Below, in pieces: positions 22,001 through 32,146 of a DNA stretch of 63,323 nt. How positions within the stretch are numbered: the first letter of the stretch is position 1; every line of letters begins with the position of its first letter. Source of the DNA: a virus; IMG/VR virus record IMGVR_UViG_3300047457_000456, positions 1 to 63,323 of that record; one strand, given 5' to 3'. The notes beneath the pieces were generated by a model, which saw only the letters and a list, made by a program, of their open reading frames with translations, searched no databases and had not been told where the DNA came from. A program made the position numbers and the translations under genes.

Positions 22001-25000
22001 TTGCTAATGCTGCACGTTGTTCTGGGCTAAGATTGGCATCAGAAACCTCGCTGATAATTAACCAAGGAGTTGTCCCGCGCTTTTGTGTTACATCAACAAG
22101 TTCATACTTTCTCCATTCACGTAATGCACGAGCACGGAATGCAGCATCAGCATTCATTCTTTGAGCAAATGAAACAAAGTCTTTGTATACGGAGGAGTCT
22201 TGACCTAAAGGATTCTGTAACTTTGTAAGCAAATCAGTCATTGACGTAACGCCAGTTTGCTGACCTAAGTCAATATAACGTTTCATGATGTGAGACAAGA
22301 TTATGTTTTGATTACGGACGTTAGCTAAGTTAGTATCATCCGACTCAGTAAGTCTTGACAGGTAATCAAATATTTGCCGACCGTCAATAGGACCATTAAT
22401 GGTTTCTGAATATCCAAACGGAAGGTTGTTCTGTAATAGTTCTTTAATAGCTGCAAAGTTATCAATGACTTTGAATACTCTATTACCTGAAGTAACAACA
22501 CCTTCTTTTCGATAATCAATACTACGAGATTGAAGTAATGCATCAAGATCAGCAGCATCAACACCAAGTGCAATCATTCTGTTTGTAAAATCTTGGATTC
22601 CCCTTGACTCACGCGCAGCTTTACTCATCAGCGCTAATCCATTAGCTACATTGCCATTGCCTAAACCGTCAGCTAAAAGTAATAAATCTCCAGCAATTTG
22701 CTGTCTAAAACCAATTCGTACATCACTTTGCCCATTGCCAACTAAGTAAATATCTGGTGTTGAAAGATATCCATTACTGTCTTTACGACCATAGAAAGTA
22801 GCGTTGGTTTTATTTGAGCCACCAGATAAAGCCATTCCATCTGCACTTCCACCAAATAGGCTAAGGCGTAAATTATTAAATGTATTCTGCAAAGCTATAA
22901 ACTGAGGTCTAACATCTGCACCTTGCGCATCTTTCAATCCTTCAATTAAAGCATTGCCCCACTCTAACTCGTTTGTAATTCCATCTTTATATATTTGCTG
23001 TCGTGCATTTACACCAGATGCTTCGACTGCAGGATCATTGAAATCCTCTGGGTCAAACCCCTTTGATGCTGCACGTGGTTTCCCACCAAGTACATTATCC
23101 ATATCGACAATGTCTGAGTTTAATGTAGCCGCAAGCATTGCTTCTGCAGTCGCAACCTCATCATATGCTGAGCGTCCAGCAAGCGCGTCAACCATCTTTC
23201 GTGTGCCACCGTAAAGTGAATAGATGATTGCTGATGATTGTTTTGAAAAAGCTTCATTGCTATATCCAGAAACACGTGTTCCAAATCCAGCCAAAGCTTC
23301 TGGTTTCAGCAAGAACTTATAGACTTTGTCTCCATCTTTCATTGATACGACATATGCAAAGTTGCCTTTGTTCATATCAACATTTCGAGTCACAACTTTT
23401 CCATCTTCAAGAACGCGATATTTAAGCTGAACTCCATTGTCAACAACTTGTTCTACAGCTGAATAGTTTATGTTCTGCACATTTGAAATGTCCGTAATTT
23501 TTGTTGGACTTGCCTCAACTAATCGTACATTTCTAACTGCTGTTTGATATTTGCTCGGTGGAGCATAAACCAATTCTTCAACTTCAACAGAAACATCTCT
23601 GTAACTCTTGCCGAATGCCCTGTTAAAGATAGATGCAAATCGTGTTCCGCTTACATCAATACGATCTGTTTTAGTAAGGGAGCCAGCGGTTTTAAATTGA
23701 CCATTAGCTTCCGTTAATGGAGTTAGATATTTAGACATTTCTGTCTCATCACCAACTGCAAGACGTATTAACCAACCCTTTTCTAAGGGCTGATGTGACA
23801 CCCTGCCTTTGTCATCTCTTCCATAGAACGAATCTCCACCTAAAGTCCATCGTGCTATAACGTTTGATCGCGTTACATCAACAGCTCCGTAATCAAGAGT
23901 CTCGTTCATAAATCGTATTGCAGCACCAAGCCTGTTGCCAAAACTACGGAATGCAGATGATGCAGCTGCACTATAAGCCCAGTTATCTGTACCAGCAAAA
24001 ACTTGCGGTGAAGACAACGCCATATTGGTAAGGTACGCAACAACAATTTCGTTAATTACAGGGTCAGAATACGTAACACTGTCTCTATCAGCAATGTCTA
24101 CCTCATAACGTAATTCGTAATCGGACTTTGACATTGTCTCCTTTGCCTCTGCAACAACAGCAGCTTCATCCTTAAGTGCTTTGTATGCTCTACGGATTGC
24201 GCCGTCTTTACCTTGGCTTTTTAATTTATAGTTTTCAGTAGCCCATGCCAAAGCGTTATTGGCAAGCTCATACTTCTGTTTCCAAGGCATTGTGTGATAA
24301 ACACCATGGGTTACTTCGTGAGCAAGTGCAAACGCATTACGTCCAGCATTAGAAGTTCTATTTAAGTGTAGAACCATATTAACAACGTTACGGCTTACAT
24401 CTTCTGAAATAGGATGAACCCTATGTATAAATGCCTCAGCTCCACGAATATTTGACCCAACAGTAAAATCCGCTGGATTTACTCCACTAGAAAGTAGACG
24501 AGCATTCAATGTGTAAAAATCATTTGTAAGCTGTGCAAGTCTGTGGGTCTGTAAAAACTCAGACAGATTATCACCAAATGCTCCATTAATTCCTGAGAAC
24601 AAACGCTTTACAATTGATTTTGGATTACCCTTGCCGTCAAACTCAAGGAGTGTATGGTTTGCTTTAACGTAATCAATTATCTGATCAATGATTGCTGCAT
24701 CATTAGGGTTTGTCGCAGAATCACGAACAGCTTTTAAAACACGGGCGTAAAAATCACCAGCTTCTACATTACCAAACTGGAGTTCGTGATCCATGACACG
24801 CATTGCATAACTACGTGCATTCATATCCCACAACAACGCTAAGTCTTCAGCCATAGATGACACAAGCGCACGTGCTTGATCACTTGCATTGGATGCAAGG
24901 CCAAGTGTTTTCTTAAATACCTGTGCCATGCCAACGCGGTTAGTTGCTCCCCACTTTGTAAGAACAACCTCACCATCTGGTCCAACTCGCCATGTCTCTC

Positions 25001-28000
25001 TGTCTCCGGATATACGTGCAGAATCTGCAATGCTTCCTTCTAAGAATGCAGCTCCACCTCTTGCTTTACCGGGCAATGGCAGAATAAAGTCGAGTGCTGA
25101 AATGTTTGTATTGCCATACTGACGTAACCACTGCGCTGTTTCGCGTAAGCTCTTACGCATTGCTACTACATCTTCTTTAGATACAGTGGCAGGTGGGCGT
25201 TTAGTATCAACATTATCTACTGCAATTTCCGCAAGCTTTGTAATAGCTTCCTGCATCTCAGCAAAATCACTACGTCTTGTTTGTGGGGCTGGGCGTTCGT
25301 TTCCTAATCCAGTTTCGTTATCAGCCAATACGGCTTCAGTGCCACCATCAATTTTTTCTAAAACACTCATCCGCTTGGCTTGATTAGCGTTGACCATTTC
25401 AAAAGTTTTCTTTGCTTGATCTCTTGCTGTTTCAGCAAGTGCAGCAACAGATTCATTTTTCATTGCGTCAGATTTAAACACGTTAGTTAAATCTTCAATG
25501 AAAGTCGCCATAAACTCGCCAAAGCCATTTTGCTCTAACTCTTGGGCGTATTTATCTCTGTTACTTACCAACATCTCTTGTAGTTCAGTGTTGTTAAAGT
25601 AATCAGGAACTTCCTCTAAAACATCAAACCATTCATTAAAACTAGCCAATCCAGTATCTGTATCAAGGTTATCTGTTCTAGCTGACCGCATTGATGCTAT
25701 CTGTGCAGTAACACCACGAGCTAAAGCATCGGCAGCATTTTGTAAGTCTGTAAGGTTACGTAATTTATTTGTTTTTGCAAAGTCAATCAAGTCTTTCAGT
25801 GATAGGTCACCAGATATCTTGTTTGTTTCTGTTAGATAGGTTCCAATCTGTTCTCTTGCACCATCAGATAATCCACCAAGTAATCTGTTTACAAACTGTA
25901 TCCTCTCTGCTTCAGGTAAGTTGTCAACAAAATACTTAACTGCTTGGCTATCAATTGTTGCTGGGTCACGGTCAGCCGAATATGTATTGGCAGAATCAAC
26001 AAGCATACGCTGAGCTACCTTAGCTCGGCTATCTACTGTTGTTCGCACAATATCCATATAGGAACCAGACTTTATTGCTGGCATACTCTTGAATGTGGGT
26101 TCACCAGCAATAGCCTTAATGGCAGTGTTGAACGTTTCAATGCTTTGATTCATCTCAGACTTAGGATCAAAGAACTGTTCTGATTCTGTAAGTCGCACTA
26201 ATAAATCAAGCTGCTGGTCGGTTGATAACTTAGATACATACTTCCACGCATTATCATTTTGTTTTGGAAGACGTTGCAAGATGGCACTAAGACCGACATC
26301 GATAGAACCCATTTGCTTTACGCGTAAAATAATACGCTCAGCTATTGGCTTCTGTACATCTGGTGCTAATCCAGCATATGACCTAGTGTTCTTAAGAACA
26401 TTTCCTACATGTGTTTCTAACTTGCCAGTCTTCCATGTACGTAAGGCATAGTTGGCAACTGTATTGATATCAGAAAGCGTTAACTCTCTTTGTATCTGTG
26501 TTCGTGGCACAGGGTTAGAGAATAAAATTTCAGATGCGTCATCAGCAATGAAACCAATTTCACCTGCAGTTAACCACCGTCGCAATCCATTGATGGCCTC
26601 ATTCTGCCTAATGACCGACGATGTATTAGTAACATCCGTTGCTGGTTCTGATAATACTGCTTGAACGATATGATCGTGACTATCAAGAGTGGAGTTCTGC
26701 AAAGCAGTAAAGATAATGTCCCCGTATTGGCGTGGAGTTAATCTTCTGCGTTCTTGAATGCGACGCAATATGACAGATGCTTCTTCTGCTGAATTGACAC
26801 GAGTCAGCTTATCAGCACTTGATGCAGCAAATACTTCATCAATATCAGCAATCTGAGATAAGAACTCATTTGCTTTCTGTTGTTCAGTACGTTCTTTACT
26901 GCGAGCTTCATCAGCTGCTCGCATTTCTTCGTTAGCTTTTCGTTGTTCCGCAGTCTGTCTTTTAAATGGGCCAGCAGTAGCTAACGCTTCATCATCTAGG
27001 TTAGCTAAATTAAAAACGTCATCTGTACTAAGCCGTTGTACATCTGCTGGTACTAATAGGCTGCTATGAATTAACGACGTAGGATCATCAAATCGACCAG
27101 CAAGTTTTACACCAACACCGTTCTCACTAACTGATACAACTACAGCACGTTTTGACTCTTCACGCAGAGGAGTTACACGTTTAAGGTCAGTGCCTTCCTG
27201 ATATGAACGAATAAGAACTACATCACCAACTTTAATTGGTTGTTCCATGCCTAAGTAATTTATAGTAGGCTCATCGCTTCCTTGTTTATTTAACTTTAAA
27301 ATGTAATTTCTAATTTTGTCTTCATATTTTTTACGTAAGTCGTCTGGATTTGGCGCTCTCTTACCTTGTTCTGGAATTAATTCTGAGTTGTAATTTTCGC
27401 GTAATCGTTTAATAGCTTTTTGATCAACGTCAGTTAAATGAATACGAACTAATGACGTAACATCTTTTTTATTCAGAAGCACATCTAAGTAATCAGGAAT
27501 AGTATTGCGAGCTTGATCTAATAATGTAGCACTCCAGCCATAAATACGGGCACTACTACTAAGTCCAGTAAGTGGCTCAAGTGGTTTATCTCGCATAATA
27601 GCACCAGCTCTTGATGCTTTTATCTGTCGAATAACTGCACCTGATGGTAGCTGGAACCAAGTAAAGTCGCCTTCTTGTCCTAAGTAACGTGCGTTGAATT
27701 GCTTGCCATTAATATTGACACTCTGTGGGAAGTCTCGAACATCTGCTCGTTTTTGCGCAGCATCAAGAAGAACTGCGTCAACTCTGTCTTGAAGTGGATT
27801 TCCTCCAGCTGTCATCGCTGATTCCACTTCTTGTAATATTCTAGTGCCTAACTCGCTCTTAGGTAAAATTTTCTGCAGTGGCTCTCGGCCAAGTAAAACA
27901 GTACGCGCAGTAGATGGGTCTTGGCTACCAATTGGCTGCGCCATAACATAAACGCCACCAACATCAAAACCCTTCACCGAATAACGCATACCAGCTTTCA

Positions 28001-30272
28001 CATCATTCCACGTAAGTTGTTTATTAAATCCCTTAATTGTCTTAGGTATTAACTCAACATCAACACTAGTCTTTTTAATACCTGACGTAGTTGCGTCAAT
28101 TGTAACTGCAGCTTCTGCATCAACATCAGTAATGTCAATGGCAAATAACAATTCCGGATCAAGGCCAATTCGTCTGATGTTTCCATTTTCATCTTCAGTT
28201 ATGACTTCAGGAATCTGTAATCGCTGAACACGCCTATTTGCTTCATCAAGTACATCATCTTTAGACGGACTAGTGGCCTTAATCATTTGAGCCATAATCG
28301 TCTTGACATTATCGCGAGCTAAATTCTTTTCAGTGACACGGCTGTATTTTTCCATGCCAGACTTGGCTAAGATGTTATGCATAGCCTCATCATGTTTATT
28401 AGGTACAGGCATGCCAGCAGTATCTTGCTCGTCTGTGTCAAATCGTTTGGTACTTTGAATTTGTTTAATTAATTGAGGATCCCAAATTGGAGGTATCTTA
28501 CCCATTTGCTGATACGTTGGATTACCCTCAGCGTCAAATGCAAATGGTAACTCCGCGTCCGCATTGAATTTGCTTTTTTGATAATCCTCGAATGTAACAC
28601 CAGAGCGTGGATCCCAATCTGCTTTAGGAGCAGTCAACTTTTGTAATACTGTTATGTCGGAAGCAGAGGAAATTGGGCGACCAACGTTTTTCTCAAACCA
28701 CAAATTTAAATACGCAATAGCTTCGTCTTTGCTAAGTCCAGTTCTGTCTTGAACTGTTTTAAGTATTGGCAAATCGGTATATAACCCATCTAACGCAGCA
28801 TTATAAACTTTTTTAGCAGTGTAAATAGACTGAGCTTGCGCTGATAATTCTGGAAAAGCATTTGCAGCTTTGGCAATAATACTATTTTCAGCTGGCTTTA
28901 AAATTGCAGCACCAGCTAATACCTGTAACCATTCACCAGCATCAGGGGCTTCGTAACCTTCACCTGTTTTTGGATCGTATGGTTTGTATTTTGCCATTCC
29001 AGCTTTAACAACAGTCGGAACAGTGTTATATAAAGCCCACCCAATGTTTGACGGGACTTGACCTGATGTGTCCATTGCGTCAAGAGTTGATTTGACTGCA
29101 GACTTAAATGACTGTGTGACCGCAGAAGATGCAGGTAAACCAACCTGTGTAGCTGTAGCTTTTGCTGCAATTTGATTAGCTTTAATATTACGAATAGCAT
29201 CACGCCCCTGCTTTAAAGCAGCAACACCTTCGTTTAAAAAACCTTTAGTTCCAAATGCGCCAGCCTGAAATACGTTTCCAACTACGTTGACACCAGCGCG
29301 AGTAACTGGAGCTTTTTGTCTAGATACAGATTCTGCTTCTAAAAGTCTTTGTTTTAATGGGGAATCAGGTTGCCACGCTAATCCTGCTGATAGCGGATCA
29401 AACAAGTTATAACGCTGATCTTTTGTAAGCGTACTTGCAATCCCGCCAACAACTGGCATTGATTGAACAAGGCCACTTCCAAGAACTGGTTTTATGCCTA
29501 ACTTTGCAAAACGCTTAGAGGCAACACCACCAACACCACCTAAACCTAGCATGGTCAACGGATTAACCGCAACGTCAACTAAACCTGCGCCAAGTTCGGA
29601 TCCAACTGCTTCTGACTCTGTCTCTGGAGCTTGTATGTTTTTAGCCACATCTTCAACTGGTACATACTCAGTTGGCGCTGGGGTCATATCATCTGGATCA
29701 CGTATACCAAATGGTGCAATGACTTGTTGATCTTTAGGGAATAAGTTAGTAGGTGTAGCAACTCCCTTGATAGTTTTAGTTGGACCAAGAGCCTGTACTT
29801 TTATCCCAGTATTGACAAGACCTTTACCTAATCCAGACCAAATTTCAGAGCCTAATTCAGGTACTGCTTTAAATCCTTCAATAATTGGATTAGCAGGAGC
29901 TTGCGCCATAGCTGTCTTGGCAGTTTGCCGTCGTAGATTTAATGATTCAAGAACATTTTCAACGTCACTAGATGGCTTATAGATTCCCTGCTGAACAAAC
30001 TCAATGTGAGTAAGTGGCTTACCATTAGGCTTAGTTAATGCAATGCCGTTACGCGTAACAGGTGTGCGAGATAGAGATGTAAGAGCTTTCTGATAATCAG
30101 CTAATCGTTCTGCATATCCACGGTCGTCAATAAGTCCACTTTTACGAGCTTCATTTAAGACAGTAGGAGTGTTATTAACGATGGATGCCATCTGCCGTAT
30201 GCCCTTACGTTTGAGCTTACGAGCAGTATCATAGTTAGCCAACCATCGTTTGAGATTAGGGTCTACTGCCAT
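19047..30272 (-). CDS. Giant virion/polyvalent-type protein with HEVTH metallopeptidase motif, 3741 aa
   Basis: This single frame fills almost 18% of the genome. Residues 1985-1989 read HEVTH, within FALAHEVTHGVYHT, the zinc site of a gluzincin-type peptidase; INEIVVAYL about 95 residues later could supply the third ligand. Long stretches are Ala/Gln-rich and helical. A hydrophobic region lies near residues 3460-3490 (SSLVGPLGWRLLKLLAFGKA). Huge multidomain proteins at this place in short-tailed phages are usually packaged and ejected with the DNA, and peptidase domains are common in the so-called polyvalent proteins. Neither packaging nor activity is proven here. It is the last large late gene before the lysin. 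Confidence 0.75.
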   Translation of the reverse strand: MAVDPNLKRWLANYDTARKLKRKGIRQMASIVNNTPTVLNEARKSGLIDDRGYAERLADYQKALTSLSRTPVTRNGIALTKPNGKPLTHIEFVQQGIYKPSSDVENVLESLNLRRQTAKTAMAQAPANPIIEGFKAVPELGSEIWSGLGKGLVNTGIKVQALGPTKTIKGVATPTNLFPKDQQVIAPFGIRDPDDMTPAPTEYVPVEDVAKNIQAPETESEAVGSELGAGLVDVAVNPLTMLGLGGVGGVASKRFAKLGIKPVLGSGLVQSMPVVGGIASTLTKDQRYNLFDPLSAGLAWQPDSPLKQRLLEAESVSRQKAPVTRAGVNVVGNVFQAGAFGTKGFLNEGVAALKQGRDAIRNIKANQIAAKATATQVGLPASSAVTQSFKSAVKSTLDAMDTSGQVPSNIGWALYNTVPTVVKAGMAKYKPYDPKTGEGYEAPDAGEWLQVLAGAAILKPAENSIIAKAANAFPELSAQAQSIYTAKKVYNAALDGLYTDLPILKTVQDRTGLSKDEAIAYLNLWFEKNVGRPISSASDITVLQKLTAPKADWDPRSGVTFEDYQKSKFNADAELPFAFDAEGNPTYQQMGKIPPIWDPQLIKQIQSTKRFDTDEQDTAGMPVPNKHDEAMHNILAKSGMEKYSRVTEKNLARDNVKTIMAQMIKATSPSKDDVLDEANRRVQRLQIPEVITEDENGNIRRIGLDPELLFAIDITDVDAEAAVTIDATTSGIKKTSVDVELIPKTIKGFNKQLTWNDVKAGMRYSVKGFDVGGVYVMAQPIGSQDPSTARTVLLGREPLQKILPKSELGTRILQEVESAMTAGGNPLQDRVDAVLLDAAQKRADVRDFPQSVNINGKQFNARYLGQEGDFTWFQLPSGAVIRQIKASRAGAIMRDKPLEPLTGLSSSARIYGWSATLLDQARNTIPDYLDVLLNKKDVTSLVRIHLTDVDQKAIKRLRENYNSELIPEQGKRAPNPDDLRKKYEDKIRNYILKLNKQGSDEPTINYLGMEQPIKVGDVVLIRSYQEGTDLKRVTPLREESKRAVVVSVSENGVGVKLAGRFDDPTSLIHSSLLVPADVQRLSTDDVFNLANLDDEALATAGPFKRQTAEQRKANEEMRAADEARSKERTEQQKANEFLSQIADIDEVFAASSADKLTRVNSAEEASVILRRIQERRRLTPRQYGDIIFTALQNSTLDSHDHIVQAVLSEPATDVTNTSSVIRQNEAINGLRRWLTAGEIGFIADDASEILFSNPVPRTQIQRELTLSDINTVANYALRTWKTGKLETHVGNVLKNTRSYAGLAPDVQKPIAERIILRVKQMGSIDVGLSAILQRLPKQNDNAWKYVSKLSTDQQLDLLVRLTESEQFFDPKSEMNQSIETFNTAIKAIAGEPTFKSMPAIKSGSYMDIVRTTVDSRAKVAQRMLVDSANTYSADRDPATIDSQAVKYFVDNLPEAERIQFVNRLLGGLSDGAREQIGTYLTETNKISGDLSLKDLIDFAKTNKLRNLTDLQNAADALARGVTAQIASMRSARTDNLDTDTGLASFNEWFDVLEEVPDYFNNTELQEMLVSNRDKYAQELEQNGFGEFMATFIEDLTNVFKSDAMKNESVAALAETARDQAKKTFEMVNANQAKRMSVLEKIDGGTEAVLADNETGLGNERPAPQTRRSDFAEMQEAITKLAEIAVDNVDTKRPPATVSKEDVVAMRKSLRETAQWLRQYGNTNISALDFILPLPGKARGGAAFLEGSIADSARISGDRETWRVGPDGEVVLTKWGATNRVGMAQVFKKTLGLASNASDQARALVSSMAEDLALLWDMNARSYAMRVMDHELQFGNVEAGDFYARVLKAVRDSATNPNDAAIIDQIIDYVKANHTLLEFDGKGNPKSIVKRLFSGINGAFGDNLSEFLQTHRLAQLTNDFYTLNARLLSSGVNPADFTVGSNIRGAEAFIHRVHPISEDVSRNVVNMVLHLNRTSNAGRNAFALAHEVTHGVYHTMPWKQKYELANNALAWATENYKLKSQGKDGAIRRAYKALKDEAAVVAEAKETMSKSDYELRYEVDIADRDSVTYSDPVINEIVVAYLTNMALSSPQVFAGTDNWAYSAAASSAFRSFGNRLGAAIRFMNETLDYGAVDVTRSNVIARWTLGGDSFYGRDDKGRVSHQPLEKGWLIRLAVGDETEMSKYLTPLTEANGQFKTAGSLTKTDRIDVSGTRFASIFNRAFGKSYRDVSVEVEELVYAPPSKYQTAVRNVRLVEASPTKITDISNVQNINYSAVEQVVDNGVQLKYRVLEDGKVVTRNVDMNKGNFAYVVSMKDGDKVYKFLLKPEALAGFGTRVSGYSNEAFSKQSSAIIYSLYGGTRKMVDALAGRSAYDEVATAEAMLAATLNSDIVDMDNVLGGKPRAASKGFDPEDFNDPAVEASGVNARQQIYKDGITNELEWGNALIEGLKDAQGADVRPQFIALQNTFNNLRLSLFGGSADGMALSGGSNKTNATFYGRKDSNGYLSTPDIYLVGNGQSDVRIGFRQQIAGDLLLLADGLGNGNVANGLALMSKAARESRGIQDFTNRMIALGVDAADLDALLQSRSIDYRKEGVVTSGNRVFKVIDNFAAIKELLQNNLPFGYSETINGPIDGRQIFDYLSRLTESDDTNLANVRNQNIILSHIMKRYIDLGQQTGVTSMTDLLTKLQNPLGQDSSVYKDFVSFAQRMNADAAFRARALREWRKYELVDVTQKRGTTPWLIISEVSDANLSPEQRAALATVKKPEGLKPYYAVNPDDGRVVLAERNQVDGSWVFSDRPLSKTSETGTSLFKATAMISDSAGKYGQLSDDERLFGAVSQTQDGEYYPTETYVYLSPQDTTKPHSILPKDFLDPKTNLLVGGSESLTALSAAMKSTQDPNQPDSQIITIALPHRNEYVGGKVDMPSKFRNLNDILSAFKNPVPGELVTLRTLEVLWDKNQDAWRIRDRGIPFTEDAVMNRKLGLGGLLASDQSNAAGISLPEVHIAKILVKKAMNENAPIAEKLRTVTGQERKGANGKVLSKGRTIASKLDDADETWGLTLFSNGFSQRDIEMLRNNPNPDDIGQLVKEAMEPDPDVDFANLLDEDPSMDPDRIEVSVDANGAKNIKAGSNAAKTITKLGKGAQVAANGIGQGLLEIDSLVRIAKLSRDLSAMANQSYLNANWLGDFMSLASGKRPPMMSSVALSIIGMAPNLPSLKQSIANPRHALAQAGDTAFGDKAVHLAIETVLNFVPDLSLEDMQAYGLSLDYLKHFNLFKEALGENPDIRKEDIPLNSRFDDMLGEGHITAVFKKIAPGLSAFERTNVIYKDLAKIMAFQDEYQNVIKVGRPADFVGTQEQFQQRLLKDIAWSVNLLGGNDQGQFSNSDQLNKVQSAFSKLFFSAPYTKTRMVLTPGVGHILLGAKQLVNKGFELSGSNTRINTQTEQRVLMGSPEFSGYANAYIKRKFYTGFASSLVGPLGWRLLKLLAFGKAVATVLEDSDEKPDKFKFIADTATDALSGMMTFEHKGKTYSSSMPGALGRMTRQTLRPTKIGDAGIATTMQWYLTQYVENAMSPLLSLLKTGISGKDYIGRAAFENSLGYREMRKKALESYGNIPLVGEILRMSPPEISRFATELVFTINELSQMNSIEDDIDLQRAIMGEELYFIDDKNYESMPALAAANLIGLNLNVTDQYEKAWLDARSDGGTNRSKLKEMRKSAKYRNIIDVLGDSGVSGVLTGFGEGGVNK

Positions 30273-30290
30273 GTATCAAAACTCCATTTA

Positions 30291-32144
30291 TTAAAAACCA
30301 GACGGTGGATCATCTATGCCCGGTGTCGGACTTGCTTCAGGTGACTCATTATTATACGGAATAAAATCTCCAGCCTGTGGGCCAACATTTGCCCTTAACC
30401 GCATAGCAATAATAGGGTTTCTAACAGATGACACTGGATCAAATGAAATAAACGCAGAATAGAATTTACCGGGATCAGGTACTAGTTTACGCAACGAACT
30501 TTGTTGTGACAATATTTTAGCTCTTATCTGTCGTGCTTCGTCAACTATCTGTTGTTGTTTATATGTTTCCGTTGCCGAATTGCCAGCCCATTCTTTCCAT
30601 TTGACAGGATAATCTTTTTTAGTTTTTCGTAGCGCTGTTTCGTTTTCCTGTATAAGCTTGTCTAATTCAATAAGTTCACCTCTACCAAATTGCGTTACAG
30701 CAGATACGCGTCCACCTATTCCTTTAAACGGATCTACTGTTTTATTTCCGCGAGATCCACCACTTTGATAGTATGCAATCTTAGCCTTAAGTTCACTAAT
30801 AGTAAGTGGTCGGTATGTCTTCTTGTATGCTGCTTCCTCCTTAGCCTCAACTAAGGCAGCTTTCTTTGTTTCTGCATCCATTAATGCTGTGCGTAATGCT
30901 GTCGGAACATCAGCCTTATCACCAATTGATCCAAGTAACATGCTTTCCGTAGATGCAAGAATAGACGCTGCTGATTCAGGACTAGAAATTGCAAGTTGCC
31001 TAGCATATCTATCAGTAAATCTTTTAAACACATTTGGATCTGATATATACCGATAATATTTTTCATTAAAATTAGCATCTAATGGATCAACATTAAAAGT
31101 ACGCGTTACGTAATCTTCATATGCAGTAAGCATCTTTCCTGCAGCTTCTTGTTCATCAGCAGTCAAGAACATATCAGGGGATTCTGGATAAACTCTTTGC
31201 CGTACTCCACGCGGAGGTAAAACAGGTGGTTTATACGGAGGAGGTAATGGTTTGCCGTCTTTGCCAAGCATTACTTTTCCGTTTTTATCTACTCTTATAG
31301 TCTGACTAAGCGGATAATCATTTGGGTTTCTACTTGGTGGTTTAACTGCTCCAATGCCAGCAGAAGCAGTTACACCTACACCTAATGAAGCAGGTGCCAG
31401 TAAACGTAATGGATCAATGCCAGCTGGCTCGGCTGCAGCCACTTGTGTTGCTGGTGCAACTGGACCAGCTTGCATGCCAACTTTTGTTGGTTCTTCACCC
31501 GGAGGAGGTGGAGGTGGAGCTGGCTTAGTACCTTTACTCCCAGCTTGTGCATCTTTCAGCGCCTTAATAGCATCTGCCTGTGATAGCGGAGCTGTAAATT
31601 CTATAGGCGCACCAAATATTGTTTCGTCAAATCCATACGATGGATCTACATACTTCAATAATGTTTTTTGCTTTGCTAATTCTTGTTCATATTCTGTCTG
31701 AGCTTTAGTGAGATCGTTAGTAATTTTTAAGTAATCAGCACGGCTGTATGCTGCTGGACGCGACTTAGCTGTGTTATAGGCTGTCTGGGCTGCAGTATAT
31801 GCTGATTTAGCTTTAGCAACAGGATCTAAAAATCCTTTTGCAGCATCAGTTTTTGCGCCAGACAACTGCAAGTCTTGTATTCTTTTTGCTCGTTCTTCGG
31901 CAGCCTTTGCTCTTTCGTTAGCTTCCTTTTCTAAATCAAATCGAACACCAGCTCGCTCTGCTTCTTTTCTCTGAATACCTAATTGCTCACCTTGTAATTG
32001 ACGAGCATTAATAAGAGCCTCATTTTCACGAGCCTGATTCATTTGTTGCATACGCATCTGCTGGACTTGTTGTTGTGCTTGCTGTTGTGGAGTAAGTAGC
32101 GATTGCATTCCAGCGATAAACGCTTGTGGGTTAAATCTTGCCAT
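30291..32144 (-). CDS. Large virion-associated protein, Gln-rich, 617 aa
   Basis: The N-terminus (QSLLTPQQQAQQQVQQMRMQ) and the next 150 residues are Gln/Ala/Lys-rich and probably coiled coil. A Pro-rich linker (KPAPPPPPPGEEPTKVG) and another around PPPYKPPVLPPRG divide it into domains. No catalytic motif is seen. The neighbours are a smaller internal-type protein and the giant protein. This pattern fits the ejection proteins of short-tailed phages. Confidence 0.65.
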   Translation of the reverse strand: MARFNPQAFIAGMQSLLTPQQQAQQQVQQMRMQQMNQARENEALINARQLQGEQLGIQRKEAERAGVRFDLEKEANERAKAAEERAKRIQDLQLSGAKTDAAKGFLDPVAKAKSAYTAAQTAYNTAKSRPAAYSRADYLKITNDLTKAQTEYEQELAKQKTLLKYVDPSYGFDETIFGAPIEFTAPLSQADAIKALKDAQAGSKGTKPAPPPPPPGEEPTKVGMQAGPVAPATQVAAAEPAGIDPLRLLAPASLGVGVTASAGIGAVKPPSRNPNDYPLSQTIRVDKNGKVMLGKDGKPLPPPYKPPVLPPRGVRQRVYPESPDMFLTADEQEAAGKMLTAYEDYVTRTFNVDPLDANFNEKYYRYISDPNVFKRFTDRYARQLAISSPESAASILASTESMLLGSIGDKADVPTALRTALMDAETKKAALVEAKEEAAYKKTYRPLTISELKAKIAYYQSGGSRGNKTVDPFKGIGGRVSAVTQFGRGELIELDKLIQENETALRKTKKDYPVKWKEWAGNSATETYKQQQIVDEARQIRAKILSQQSSLRKLVPDPGKFYSAFISFDPVSSVRNPIIAMRLRANVGPQAGDFIPYNNESPEASPTPGIDDPPSGF

Positions 32145-32146
32145 TA

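Noticed and set aside
19391-29982. Plus-strand open frames opposite the giant gene
   Set aside because: They are antisense shadows of one long minus-strand frame, without ribosome binding sites or recognisable products.
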